64,000 bases of DNA from contig JALMGJ010000005.1 of the NCBI GenBank assembly GCA_023362775.1, positions 63,900,463 through 63,964,462 on the forward strand, in the 5' to 3' direction. Positions 10,735 to 21,475 of this stretch are shown one piece after another (the first letter of the stretch is position 1; each line of letters opens with the position of its first letter). The notes below the pieces were generated by a model. It did not search any database, was not told the DNA's origin, and saw only the letters and a list, made by a program, of their open reading frames with translations. The position numbers were made by a program, and so were the translations under genes. This stretch comes from Charina bottae. Taxonomy: Eukaryota > Chordata > Lepidosauria > Squamata > Charinaidae.

Positions 10735-11316
10735 TTCATGCATTGTGCTAACCCAGGGTTTTTGAAAGAGTAATTTCAAATGAGCTATAATCTTCAGGTT
10801 CACATATTACTTAGCCATTAAACCCAGGTGGGCAATTTGAGATAGATGTGCCCCAGAATGTCCTCTGATGCTGAATTTTGTGGTACAATTGCAGAATATT
10901 ATGGCACATTTCCAATATTTCAATAAAAATGAAGAAACACACCCTTATCCCAAAAATAAAAAAGAGACAAAAAGCAAATAGTCATGTCCATTTTGCATAA
11001 TGACTTTTCTATTTGGGGCCAAACATTGCAAAATAATTTTCTGTGGCTCCAGGCCTTTAAAAGGTTGACATTACCTCTTATAAACTATGGCTTACAGTAT
11101 CATCTGCTTTTTTTGTTTGCTGTTAAGTAATCTGGTCCAGTTTGGGCCCAAAATGTGTAAGAAGGGAAGGTTTAAATATTCCCTTCCAGCCATTTTGTTC
11201 CTTATATTCCCCTATGCACACACACATACACAAAGAAGTTAAAAGGGTGGGGAGTAAATCAGTGGTTCACTGTACTACAAGAAGAAAACTGAAGGAACAA
11301 TCCAAGGGCTCAGTTG
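10735..11316. other. Unique sequence, nothing recognised
   Basis: AT-rich spacer. The open frame from 11142 runs into the ACAG microsatellite and encodes repetitive TDRQ and ER, so it is not coding. Confidence 0.5.
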
Positions 11317-11365
<49 letters not shown>

Positions 11366-11367
11366 CA

Positions 11368-11425
<58 letters not shown>
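11317..11425. repeat. Compound microsatellite (ACAG)n(AC)n(AG)n
   Basis: ACAG units to about 11363, then AC to about 11384, then AG to 11425. The copia element inserted at the AG end: its left duplication AGAGA is the last five bases of this array. Confidence 0.95.
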
Positions 11426-11427
<2 letters not shown>

Positions 11428-11916
11428 TTATATTTTTTATTTCGTGATCTAAAAAGAATCTGGGTCACAAGATTTAGTTTAAAAAGACAAACTGAGGTAA
11501 TTTTTTTCTCTCACCTGATAGGCGCCAAAAGGTCTGCTAGCATTCAGATTCCATTAACCATACTAGGTTTATCTTTGTGTTCTGAAGTGTTTTGTTACCA
11601 TGTAAGGTATTCTGGTTTGGCCAGGTTGACTCTTGGGTAGTCACATGCTAATTGGTTACTATGGTGAATGATTGTTTATGATCAAGAAGTTAAGTTGTAT
11701 ATGGGTGATCTTTTGTTCTGCTGCTAGCTCTGCTTATCTTTTTCTATTCTAATGAAGATGTGTTTGCCTGCCTCTGTGCCTCTAGAAAGAAAACAGGATT
11801 GTAAATATGTTCTTGTTTTTTGAATAAATGCAACTTTATTTTTTACTGCAAAAGTCTAGTTTATTGATCTCTCTATGCAAGCTTCTAAAACTCTAAAATA
11901 CAAAATAATATTAAAA
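11426..11916 (+). repeat. Copia 5' LTR (491 bp)
   Basis: It starts TGTTATATT right after the AGAGA duplication and ends ...AATATTAAAA directly before the primer site. An AATAAA polyadenylation signal lies near 11823. Its last 137 bases are repeated at 14275-14411. The end is not the usual CA, so the exact 3' boundary rests on the primer site and the repeat. Confidence 0.75.
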
Positions 11917-11931
11917 GGTTATGGGCCCAGC
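11917..11931 (+). promoter_or_regulatory. Primer binding site for 5' half of initiator tRNA-Met
   Basis: GGTTATGGGCCCAGC is the exact reverse complement of the anticodon arm of vertebrate initiator tRNA-Met (about nucleotides 25-39). Drosophila copia is known to prime from a cleaved 5' half of this tRNA at the same place, unlike most LTR elements, which use the tRNA 3' end. It lies immediately after the 5' LTR. Confidence 0.8.
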
Positions 11932-12098
11932 TGAGAGAAGCTAGAAGCTAAATTATATAAAAATGAAAGAGATCAGGAAAGAATTTCATTTGCATTTGAA
12001 AAGCAAGTGAGCATAGGCCAGGGAAGACTTTTATTTTGAAACTTCCTGGATTGTCTGTTTGAATCATAAGCCTCATAGTTTTCAAGCAAGGAGAAGAA

Positions 12099-14160
12099 AT
12101 GGCTGCTGCAAGTTACCAAGGTATGCCTTTAGAACATCTTTCTGACTCTAATTATTTGAACTGGGCTCTGAAAATGGAGAGTTTTCTTTGGAGAGAAGAC
12201 CTGTGGTCTTCCATAGGTGACCCAATTCCTGCAAATCCTGATCAAGCTTGGGTGAGTCGGGATGAGAAATATAAAGCTTTGTTAATTTTATCAGTGGAGG
12301 ATACACAGCTCATGCATGTTCGTGGTCTGCAAACTTTCAAAGAATTATGGGACTTTTTATGTAATTTATATGTAAAGACTACAGCTGGAAGCAAAGTACC
12401 TTTAACTAAGAAGCTGTATAAAGCTCATTTACCAGAGCATGGCAATTTACCAGAGCATCTCCACACGCTTCAGGAACGTGGCTTGGAATTTACCCCTCTC
12501 ACAAAAGCCTACATCATTTTGTCCTCGCTGATTGATTCTTGGAACACTTTGATCTGCACTCTGGAAGCGATCCCTGAAACTGATTTAACTCCATTGTTTA
12601 TCTCTGCTCGCCTGCTTGCTGAATGAGAAAAGAGACAAGAAAAAAATGCACCCATTTCTTCAGCAAAACTACAATGTGAAAAGCCAAGAGAATGAAAAAG
12701 CCTCGAGTTTCAAGCTTCTGCATTTGCAAGCAAGTGTTGCTTTCATTGTGGTTCTCCTGGGCATCTACACAAGGACTGTGACCAGTTGTTCAAAGGTAAG
12801 AAGATTGAACAGAAGAATAAAGGAACAACGAGAAAGAAAGCTCTGCAGACTTCTCATATTGCACAGGTTGTTGAAAATTGTAATAATAAAGATAATTGGG
12901 TATTAGATAGTGGAGCAAATGGTCATATCTGCAATTGTAAAAGTTCTTTTGCATCTTTGTCTAAAACTAACAAACAAAGTGTTTCCTTGGCTGATGGGTC
13001 TATGTCTAAGATCATGGGTCAAGGTGATACTGTATGTATCTATCTTATTTAGGGGAAACTGTTAAAGATGTTTTATTTGTACCAAGTTTTCAATCTAATA
13101 TTTTGTCTGTAGTTCAGTTAGTAGCAACTGGATATGCCATAACTTTTAAGAAAGATGGCTATTAAATTAGGAAGGATGGTAAGTTGGTTGCAACTTGTAT
13201 TCAGAAAGATTCACTGTACTTAGTCCAGAAAGCTTCTGGGAACCAAACATCAAAGGCTGTGTTTGGTAATACTCCTATTCATGACCAGTGTGTTCATTTG
13301 CTTCATAGGAGGTTTGCTCATGCCAACTTTAAATACATATCACAAATGCCAAACATATGTGCTGATCTAAAATTGAAATCTTGTGATAAATATCTAGATT
13401 ACAATGTCTGCAAGGAAAATAAGACTTGCAGAGCTCCTGTAAAGAAATTTGCAGATAGAACCACTTCTAGTCCCCTAGAGAAAGTCCATTCTGATGTGAT
13501 AGGTACCTTCTCTCCTAGTTTTGGAGAAGCAAGGTATATTTTGACCATAATTGATGATTTTTCAAGGTACACATTAATATATCTCTTGAAACATAAAGAT
13601 GACGCATTTGAAAAGTTTAAAAGTTTTGTAACGTAGCCAAATGGAAAATTCCCAAAACCTGTATCTGCTTTGCAATCTGACAGAGGTGGAGAATATTTAT
13701 CCACAAAATTTAAAAGTTTTTTTGTCAGAAAATGGATAGAGCACACTTTATCTAACCCTTACATGCCTGAACAGAATGGATTGGCAGAGAGAAAAGGGAG
13801 AACTTTGCAAGAAGCCATGATGTGTTTGCTTAAAGATGCCAGATTACCTTTTAAGTTTTGGGGTGAAGCAGTGTCCACTGCTTGTTATGTGCAAAACAGA
13901 CTGTTTAACAGTGTAATTCAGGATACACCATTTCATTTGTTCTATGGTGTGAAGCCTAAAGTAAGTCACCTCAGAATTTTTGGAAGCACAGCTTGGGTGC
14001 ACATTCCAAAGCAGATGAGGCGCAAAGGGGCTTCTAGAACAAAGAAAGCCATCTTTGTGGGGTATGAACAGAGCCAGAGGAGCTACAGATTCATACTTGG
14101 TAACCAATTAATAATCAGTAAAAGTGCTTCATTTGCTGAACAAAACTGGGACAAAATAAA
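12099..14160 (+). pseudogene. Copia gag-pol remnant: Gag, CCHC knuckle, protease, integrase
   Basis: The reading frame starts at ATG 12099 after a 167-base leader. Gag (175 codons) contains the copia-type NYLNWALKM and LWDFL stretches. A stop at 12624-12626 and another at 12693-12695 lie in the same frame. A CX2CX4HX4C knuckle is at 12738-12779, and the aspartic protease motif DSGANGHICN at about 12907. The frame then shifts between 13052 and 13184. Integrase follows, with an HHCC-type zinc region (LLHRRFAHAN ... CNVCKENKTC, about 13297-13430) and catalytic acidic residues in HSDVIGTF, LQSDRGGEY and GLAERKGRT (the last E near 13787). A stop at 13634-13636 splits it. Homology ends around 14160, and the reverse transcriptase and RNase H part of Pol is absent. 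The order protease-integrase-(RT) defines the copia group. Several stops and one frameshift make it non-functional. Confidence 0.85.
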
Positions 14161-14176
14161 CTCCAGTTCTTTAGTT

Positions 14177-14274
14177 GGGCAGGGTAATTGCGCTCACCGG
14201 GGGGCGGGGTTTGCAGGCGGGAGCCCTGCAGCCTACTTCCTAACAGGCCGTGGCCCATAGGTTGGGGACCCCTG
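14177..14274 (-). mobile_element. Truncated hAT-type element in copia 3' LTR
   Basis: Read in reverse it begins CAGGGGTCCCCAACCTATGG, a typical hAT terminus, at 14274. The next eight bases, CTCTAGAA, also occur intact at the matching spot of the 5' LTR (11780-11787), so this is where the element entered the 3' LTR. Its other end is missing, lost with the upstream part of the 3' LTR and half of pol. It contains one unit of the CTCCCGCCTGCAAACCCC repeat also seen at 55.16 kb. Confidence 0.7.
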
Positions 14275-14411
14275 CTCTAGAAGGTAAACAGGATTGTAAA
14301 TATGTTCTTGTTTTTTGAATAAATGCAACTTTATTTTTTACTGCAAAAGTCTACTTTATTGATCTCTCTATGCAAGCTTCTAAAACTCTAAAATTCAAAA
14401 TAATATTAAAA
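14275..14411 (+). repeat. Copia 3' LTR, last 137 bp only
   Basis: It aligns without gaps to 11780-11916, with about four differences. It is followed by the AGAGA duplication and a G-rich run. The upstream 354 bases of the LTR are gone. Confidence 0.85.
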
Positions 14412-14416
14412 AGAGA

Positions 14417-15068
14417 GGGGGGGGCTGCATCATTCAAACATCAATGCAAATCCTAATCCTAGTCGAACCTTGGGGTTATAAAACTATAATTTTGGAGATA
14501 GTGAAATAGAATGAACATCCATAGTTCTAATAGGCCTTAAAGGCCCACAAAGTACAAGCAAAGGGCCCTTTCTGATTCTGTTCCTACAGAATGTGTTCAT
14601 TTTGTTTATTTCTTCCACTTATATCATACAATTATTCTAGATCTGCTGAGTTACTTTCGATTGCAACAGGATACAATTGGGATTAAATAATATATAAAGA
14701 AACAAACAAGTAATAGTTTAAGGCATTATTCATGGGATCACATTTCATTTTTCTCTGTATAAAAATAAGCCTTGTGGCTGGTATGCTGTAATTAGTCAAT
14801 GGTAAGAGATACATACTTCATAATATGTGCTGCAATGTAGGCATATTTTTGTTGTTATAGATATTATAGTATATACAGTTTAAATACAGTTTATCTGTTA
14901 ATTATGAGAAAAGTAAAGACACCTTGTGAGTTCCATAGTGAGTGGAACTGACAGAGTATAAAACTATTAGAAATGCAATGGGGAGAAAGAACGAATACAC
15001 ACACACACACAATTAAATATACATATATGTAGCTACAATAACCACCTTCAATATATATACACACACAG
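14417..15068. other. Unique AT-rich sequence, nothing recognised
   Basis: It starts with the G-rich right flank of the copia target site. No further repeat was recognised except short CA/TA runs near 15000 and 15050. Confidence 0.5.
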
Positions 15069-15117
15069 ACTTGTCAAGGCAGTCTTTGAGAATTGGACAC
15101 GGTTGAACGGATAAAAA
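15069..15117 (+). mobile_element. Sauria-type SINE 3' tail fragment
   Basis: The stretch ACTTGTCaAGGCAGTCTtTG, then AGAATtGGACACGgTTGAACGGATaAAAAAA, matches the last ~50 bases of the SINE at 22.4 kb. Only the tail is present. Confidence 0.75.
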
Positions 15118-15148
15118 AACTTTGTGTGTATATACTTGTAAACACATG

Positions 15149-15150
<2 letters not shown>

Positions 15151-15187
<37 letters not shown>
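15151..15187. repeat. (CA)n microsatellite
   Basis: About 18 CA units. They produce poly-VC frames on the other strand that are not genes. Confidence 0.95.
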
Positions 15188-15192
<5 letters not shown>

Positions 15193-16596
15193 AACTATAT
15201 GTTTCCAATAAGATCTGCCAACAGGAAGGAGAGTGATTTGCAATTGTTTTCATGGAACAGAAAGGGAGGACAAAGGAGCAGGAATTGTCCAATGGGAGGA
15301 AATGGTGGCTTGTGGGCCAGACTGAATACATAGCAAGCTGTTGCCAAAGTACCTGGACAAGATTTCTTAAACAGTTCAGAGTGAAGCCGACATGAGGACA
15401 GGACAGGAATAGCTTCAATATTAAGGGCATACAGTATATGCCGTAAGACTGGATTCAGTTCCTCACCGAGTCATAAGGTTTATGGTGTATTTTTAAGTCT
15501 GCTGCCATATCAAAACCAAACTTACTCCTCAGAGAAGTTTTAAGGAAGAATAGAGATTGGGGTATAAGGAACACTAGCCTGAACTCATTAGAGAAAAGTG
15601 GGATAAAAGCATAATAAAGAACACTTTTGGACAGTAATGAGAACTATCTAGAAGTTTTAAGATTTGCTGAAAGAAAATCCATTGTTTTTCCACTGACATT
15701 ATGGCTGTGCTATATGTATATGTATATATGAACATACAGTATGTAAGTGGCTGTATTTACAGGTCACATTTTTACTTACCTTTATAAATTTAAGGCAAAT
15801 TCTACTCATTAATCAAAAAGAGGCTTTTAATACCGTAATGCATAATGCAGTATTATGAAAAAATAATGTGTCAATGACTGTTGCTATGAGATGTAGGGCA
15901 TTCTACTTTGAACCCATTATCATGTCACTGGACCTGTTTAAGTTAGCTGCTTCTATTATTATTAATTGGGTTGTGCAGAATGGAGCAGAATTAAAATAAT
16001 CATATTCATTCTGTAGTACAGACCCATAACAAAACTAAATACAGGTATTCAAACAATTTTCTGCTTAAAATATGCTTTAAAATATATTCCTTCTATAAAC
16101 TGATTTATGGATTTAATATCAACAAATGCACATTCATGGATCTGTCTTTGGTTTGTTTACTTGTGTTGCTTTTATCCAAGATTTCCCCATCCTGTAACAT
16201 TTAACAAATGCAACATTTCTTAATTAGCTCTACATGGGGTTAATCTCCTTACATGTTTTTTTTTAAAACTTAGAAATCCTGATGCAGTAAGAACCTGTTT
16301 ATACTCAGTGTTGGTGCTAATATAGGCCTTCCATAAAACCAGGAAAAGAAAATAAGGTTTGGAGGGTGTTTTGTTTTGTTTTGTTTTTGAGCTAGCTTTC
16401 AAGAATGGCCACAGGCAAAAAATTTTTTCACTCTTTTTAAAAAGCACCCATGAAAGCTATAAGGTGCCATACTTAGATTCAATCAAAATCTGACATGCCA
16501 TTGTTGGTCTGTGAACTTGATTTGACAGATATCAGTGGTGTATTTACCTGTGCTCAATCACACTTTCCACATAATTTTACTCCCAGCTCCTTTAAG
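15188..16596. other. Unique AT-rich sequence, nothing recognised
   Basis: No transposon or coding signature. The antisense frame at 16220-16447 has no domain. Confidence 0.5.
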
Positions 16597-16650
<54 letters not shown>

Positions 16651-16676
16651 ACACACACACACACATACATACATAC

Positions 16677-16743
<67 letters not shown>

Positions 16744-16798
16744 TACATACACACATATACATACAATGTGTATACACAAACACACACACACACACACA
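16597..16798. repeat. Compound (TA)n(CA)n(CATA)n microsatellite
   Basis: About 50 bases of TA, then mixed CA, CATA and CACATA units for 150 bases. All overlapping frames on both strands (YIYI, THTH and VCVC peptides) are artefacts of the repeat. Confidence 0.95.
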
Positions 16799-17611
16799 AA
16801 GATTGTTAAGCCTTTCTTACCTAAAATGAGGAATCTTTAGCATGAATGAGAAAACATATTCCAAGATTAATAGAGAAGGTAATGGTAAATGCCTTTTAGA
16901 ATTTAATGTGAACATTTTTAAAATGAACATAATATTCAACAGTGTGGGTACATGGGGGAAGGCTAATAATTTTTAGGACTGTGGAAATAAATTCTAACTT
17001 ATTCCTTCTCTTATATGGTTCTGAAGTTTAAGTTAGCAATGGAACAAATGAAGAAACCATACAGAAAGAGTAGAAATCAGGTGAACATAATACTTTTTTT
17101 TAACAGTTTGGGGGAAGAAATTTTGTAAAGCCAAAAGTAGCGGAAGAAGATTTTCATACTATCAGAATGTCTATTTTATTTACAAAATGTATATATTGCT
17201 TCAATCCCAATGTAACAAAATGGAGATCCTTAACATAGCTCTAACCATTTATACTAGTACTTGCTGAAATCTGTTCTCCAATTTTTATGGAGTTCTTTCC
17301 TCCTGCAATAAGCTTCTGTTTGTCTCTACATCATTTTCAGAGTGCTTTGTTTTAATAGCAGTGTTTTTAGTTTGTTTGTTTGTTTGCTTGCTTGCTTATT
17401 GTTGTGAAGCAGGGAAGAGTATTCTTTTTATTATCCCTCCATCAAACTGCAGGCTCTCTGGCTGCACTTGCTTCTTGACTTGAGAAAGCACCATGGGAAC
17501 TCCATTGAAGGAACTCCCTCATGATGTGTTCTCTTGCTCAACTGATACATAAGAAGGCAGGGAGTAATCTCCCCATGTAGAAGGCCTAAAAGAAAAATAC
17601 TTATTGAGGTT
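16799..17611. other. Unique sequence, nothing recognised
   Basis: AT-rich, with a small TTTG/CTTG run near 17370-17395. No gene or repeat family was recognised. Confidence 0.5.
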
Positions 17612-17693
17612 CTAAAGATCTGCTGCTGCTAGCTGGGGAATTCTGGGAGTTGAAGTCCACATATCTTAAAATGGCCAAGGTTGAGAAACACCG
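17612..17693 (-). mobile_element. hAT-type MITE, half copy
   Basis: The block CTGGGGAATTCTGGGAGTTG AAGTCCACA...CAAGGTTGAGAAACACCG matches one arm of a fold-back MITE common in amniotes, whose terminus is CAGTGTTTCTCAACC. The partner arm is missing, and no target duplication was found. Confidence 0.55.
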
Positions 17694-17957
17694 GCATAAA
17701 TTAATTTCATGTTCTTCTTTATTAAAACTCTCAAATGAAATATACAGAAATGAAACATAAAAGTACCTGGTTCTGTGCATATTTCTGGTCCCAATTTGTG
17801 ACCATGGACAATGAAGTTGCACACAAATGGAACTTAAAAAAACTGACTTTGTGCATGATCTGCCACTTTGTGCATATATATAGAACAACAAAAAACAAGG
17901 GAAAACCCACAAATGCACAAAAAGCTTTACCAAATGTAGCAAAGATTGTTCTAGAGA
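17694..17957. other. Unique sequence, nothing recognised
   Basis: Overlapping frames on both strands have no domain. Confidence 0.45.
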
Positions 17958-18027
17958 TTAAATAAATAAAGTAAATAAAGTAAATTAAATAAATAAATAA
18001 ATAATAAATAAATAAATAAATAAATAC
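17958..18027. repeat. (TAAA)n microsatellite, interrupted
   Basis: TAAA units with GTAA and TAA interruptions. It could be the tail of a lost retroposon, but no body is recognisable upstream. Confidence 0.9.
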
Positions 18028-19609
18028 AATAAAGATTGTTATTTGTTCTAGAACTTTGAAAACACTAAACTGCATATAGCAAGTTTGCAGATTATGGTAT
18101 GGCATTTTCATTAAAAGAATATTTCAGTGCAAAACTTGTAGTTATTGTAAAAACAACTAGGATGATGAAAACATGACTAATTTTCATTGATTGGTTTTTT
18201 TAAAAATAATTTTATGAAAATATTATTTTAGAAAGCTTACTACAAAAATCATAATTGATTTAATCAGCAAGTACATTTGTTGCAAAGCATACTAAGAGTT
18301 TTCACAAAGCTGAAGTTGTTACAAACTGATCTATTAAAAATAGTAATTATTATGGGAGGGGAAACTATGTTGTGTATGAGCTCCATAAGTAAAACATAAC
18401 AGAAACAGATGTTGAGTCAACTCAGGGGGAGGGGGGTTTGGGGGAGAGTATCTGCTTTAAATATTAATATTAAATATCCAGGCCAATGTAGGGGAAAGAA
18501 AAACACTAAATAAAGTATTTATCTCACAGTTAAGGCCAAGTTATCACCAAATAGAGGAGAAAACTACTTAGAGAAAGAGCTATATCATTGTAATGTAGTG
18601 AGGTCAGCAGAAGCAAAAGTGAAGGGAGTGGGTTGCAATGAAACCTGAGTTTTAAAACAATGCAAAGAAATATCAGGACTTCTGGCCTGAGCTAAAATGA
18701 GAAAATGACCAAAGGACAAAGCTAGGCAGCCAAAATCTGGAAGTAATTATGGGCAAGTAAAGACAACTGAATTCCACATTACCTTGGTGGATGTCTGTAA
18801 AGGCAGTTTGGGGAGGTATTTTGGTAAGGTTTACTTTTTGGAGCTTAGCAACATAAATTTGTTGTCGCTGAACTATTAAATAAAAGAGACACATGTTGGC
18901 AGAGAGTGTGCAGTACTAGCATGGAAGTGATTAAGGGACAGGCTATGAAATAATAGTTTAAATGGGCCCTCTGCAGGATTTTAATATCCCATGACAACAC
19001 TCAATTGTCAAATTCAGCTAGAGTGTCCAGGATGCTACTTAAATTAAGCCAGAAATTCCTAGATTTATTCTACTTTTTTATTTTCAGTTAAGCACAGGAA
19101 ATGCCAGTAAACTGTGAGAATCTAAGCAAGAAATAAGAAACTTTGGGCACAATGGCCTAAAGGTTACCTGAGTTTTTTGCCATTAAATCTACAACAAATG
19201 TTTCTTACCTACATACAGTAAAGAGGCAATATGGGATTTTATTTGAACTTTTGGCTTTTCTTCATTTGATATAAACTCAGGTAGAATTTCAAACAATAAT
19301 ATTGGAACACCTGGTTAACACGTTGGATTATATGTATCCATAGCTGTAAATTGTATTTTTAATAGGGGCTCACTAGGGAATATAAAAGAGTCTCATTGTC
19401 CCGTTGTTGGGCAGGTTTTTTTTTTAAGTTCATGAACTACTGGGATTTTTAAAATATGCTCTTTTTAAAATACGTTTCAAATAATGTAATCTGCTAATTT
19501 GCTCAAACCTGGGCTCAATTTTAGAACAAAACACCTAGCAGCTAAATTATGTTGTTAAAATACTCTTAAATAATTATTTAATTTGGCCTGTCATATCTGA
19601 GCTGCAAAC
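18028..19609. other. Unique AT-rich sequence, nothing recognised
   Basis: A G-rich run lies at about 18424-18446. No gene or repeat family was recognised. Confidence 0.5.
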
Positions 19610-19624
19610 TCCTGGATAACCACT

Positions 19625-20784
19625 TTTGTTGTTTATTCGTTCAGTCACTTCCGACTCTTCGTGACTTCATGGACCAGCCCACGCCAGAGCTTCCTGTCGG
19701 CCATCACCATCCCCAGCTCCCCCATGGTTGAGTCTGTCACCTCCAGAATATCATCCATCCATCTTGCCCTTGGTTGGCCCCTCTTCCTTTTGCCTTCCAC
19801 TTTCCCTAGCATCAGCTTCTTCTCCAGGGTATCCTGTCTTCTCATTATGTGGCCAAAGTACTTCAGTTTTGCCTTTAATATCATTCCCTCAAGTGAGCAG
19901 TCTGGCTTGATTTCCTGGAGTATGGACTGGTTTGATCTTATTGCAGTCCAAGGCACTCTCAGAATTTTCCTCCAACTCCACAGTTCAAAAGCATCTATCT
20001 TCCTTCGCTCAGCCTTCCTTATGGTCCAGCTCTCGCAGCCATAGGTTACTACAGGGAATACCATTGCTTTAACTATGCGGACCTTTGTTGTCAGTGTGAT
20101 GTCTCTGCTCTTAACTATTTTATCAAGATTTGCCATTGCTCTCCTCCCAAGAAGTAGACGTCTTCTGATTTCCTGGCTGCAGTCAGCATCTGCAGTAATC
20201 TTTGCGCCTAGAAATACAAAGTCTGTCACTGCCTCCACTTTTTCTCCCTCTATTTGCCAGTTATCAGTCAAGCTCGTTGCCATAATCTTGGTTTTTTTGA
20301 GGTTTAACTGCAATCCATCTTTTGCACTTTCTTCTTTCACCTTTGTCATAAGGCTCCTCAACTCCTCCTCGCTTTCAGCCATCAAAGTGGTATCATCTGC
20401 ATATCTAAGATTGTTAACGTTTCTTCCAGCGATTTTAACTCCAGCCTTGGATTCCTCAAGCCCAGCACGTCGCATGATGTGTTCTGCATACAGGTTGAAT
20501 AGGTAGGGTGAGAGTATACAGCCCTGCCGTACTCCTTTCCCAATCTTAAACCAGTCCGTTGTTCCGTGCTCTGTTCTTACCGTTGCTACTTGGTCGTTAT
20601 ACAGATTCCTCAGGAGGCAGACAAGATGACTTGGTATCCCCATACCACCAAGAATTTGCCACAATTTGTTATGATCCACACAGTCAAAGGCTTTAGAATA
20701 GTCAATAAAACAAAAATAGATGTTTTTCTGAAACTCCCTGGCTTTCTCCATTATCCAGCGGATATTGGCAATTTGGTCTCTAGT
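19625..20784 (-). mobile_element. RTE/BovB LINE, 5'-truncated, 1160 bp
   Basis: The insertion is bounded by a perfect 15-bp target duplication TCCTGGATAACCACT (19610-19624 and 20785-20799). The 3' terminus lies at the low-coordinate end and reads AACGAATAAACAACAAAAG in element orientation. The 5' part, with endonuclease and the start of reverse transcriptase, was lost by truncation at 20784. A second, shorter copy is at 36.4 kb. Confidence 0.95.
19645..20784 (-). pseudogene. BovB reverse transcriptase, C-terminal part, frame intact
   Basis: An uninterrupted frame of about 379 codons runs from the truncation point to a stop at 19645, so the methionine at 20751 is internal. Landmarks in order are AFDCVDHNKLW (palm, first catalytic Asp), GVRQGCILSPYLFNLYAE (motif B region), LRYADDTTLMAES (catalytic YADD), GCESWTIRKAERRKIDAFEL and the RRQDTLEKKLMLGKVEGKRK basic C-terminus. 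These are hallmarks of BovB/RTE. The absence of stops suggests a fairly recent insertion. Without the N-terminal endonuclease and a promoter it cannot retrotranspose by itself. Confidence 0.93.
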
Positions 20785-20832
20785 TCCTGGATAACCACTA
20801 GAAGGGAGAAAAACAATTAATGTCTTTTATCT

Positions 20833-21255
20833 CTGCTGCCATTTAGTGGTCATTCAGATTTGGTAGGCCTAATTTTCTGTTTCTTGGTAGCAATAACAAA
20901 GGACACATGGCTTTAAACAGCAGAATCTTCAAATCTTTTTTTTTATATATCTTGTAGATTATTTCTGTAAAACAGCAGTAAAGCCAGGGTCACAACTGCA
21001 AGTGCCCAAAGCAGATATATTTAAAATATTAATGTTATGTTAATAGTATTAATAGTCATTATGGATATTAACCCGCTGGTGAGTGGGACCTGATGGCTAA
21101 TAAATAAATGGATCTCTCCTTTGAAGATTTCCAGTGGGAGAGGCAATACAGCATGTAAGGTAAGTCTACTGGACCTAGGCTACAGAAGTCCAAGTGACCA
21201 CCAGGTGGAAGCAAAGAGGTATAGAAAATGCAAATATTTGCTGCCATCTAGTGGC
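20833..21255. promoter_or_regulatory. Three CTCF-like motifs within 420 bp
   Basis: 21240-21255 reads as GCCACTAGATGGCAGC on the minus strand, a near-perfect CTCF core. 20833-20852 on the minus strand gives TGACCACTAAATGGCAGCAG (one off consensus). 21196-21212 on the plus strand gives GACCACCAGGTGGAAGC. Orientations are minus, plus, minus. Occupancy is untested, and such motifs also spread with SINEs. Confidence 0.45.
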
Positions 21256-21402
21256 TAATTGTACTATTGCAGCCCAGATATGGTAACTCTGATGTAAGGG
21301 GAAATTACTGATCTGAAATATTCACCAAGGAACAAGAAGCATATTTGTTATAAAGTCAACATACAAATAAAGAGTCAGAAAGCTGAGAATGGGCTGAATG
21401 TC
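21256..21402. other. Short unique spacer
   Basis: Nothing was recognised between the CTCF-like motif and the Penelope 3' end. Confidence 0.4.
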
Positions 21403-21475
21403 TATGAAGGTTCTCAGTCATCCAGGTGGAACAGTCTGTGGCTTGAATCATGTCAACTGGATTTCTATTTTCTTA

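Larger units (their letters stand above)
11421..14416 (+). mobile_element. Ty1/copia LTR retrotransposon, decayed and internally deleted
   Basis: In order: target duplication AGAGA (11421-11425), 5' LTR, tRNA primer site, leader, gag, protease, integrase, then a deletion junction with a hAT fragment, a partial 3' LTR, and AGAGA again (14412-14416). Gag-protease-integrase order, the CCHC knuckle and the LTR/primer layout fix the copia group. The two LTR remnants differ at four of 137 aligned positions by eye with no gaps. Reverse transcriptase and RNase H are missing. It cannot move on its own. Confidence 0.88.

Noticed and set aside
13399..13746. Minus-strand frame of 115 codons
   Set aside because: Shadow of the copia integrase, which has its catalytic residues on the plus strand.
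16495..16840. Long frames of Thr-His, Ile-Tyr and Val-Cys repeats on both strands
   Set aside because: They are translations of (TA)n and (CA)n microsatellites and have no coding character.
19661..20506. Plus-strand frames of 127 and 143 codons
   Set aside because: Antisense shadows of the BovB reverse transcriptase on the minus strand.
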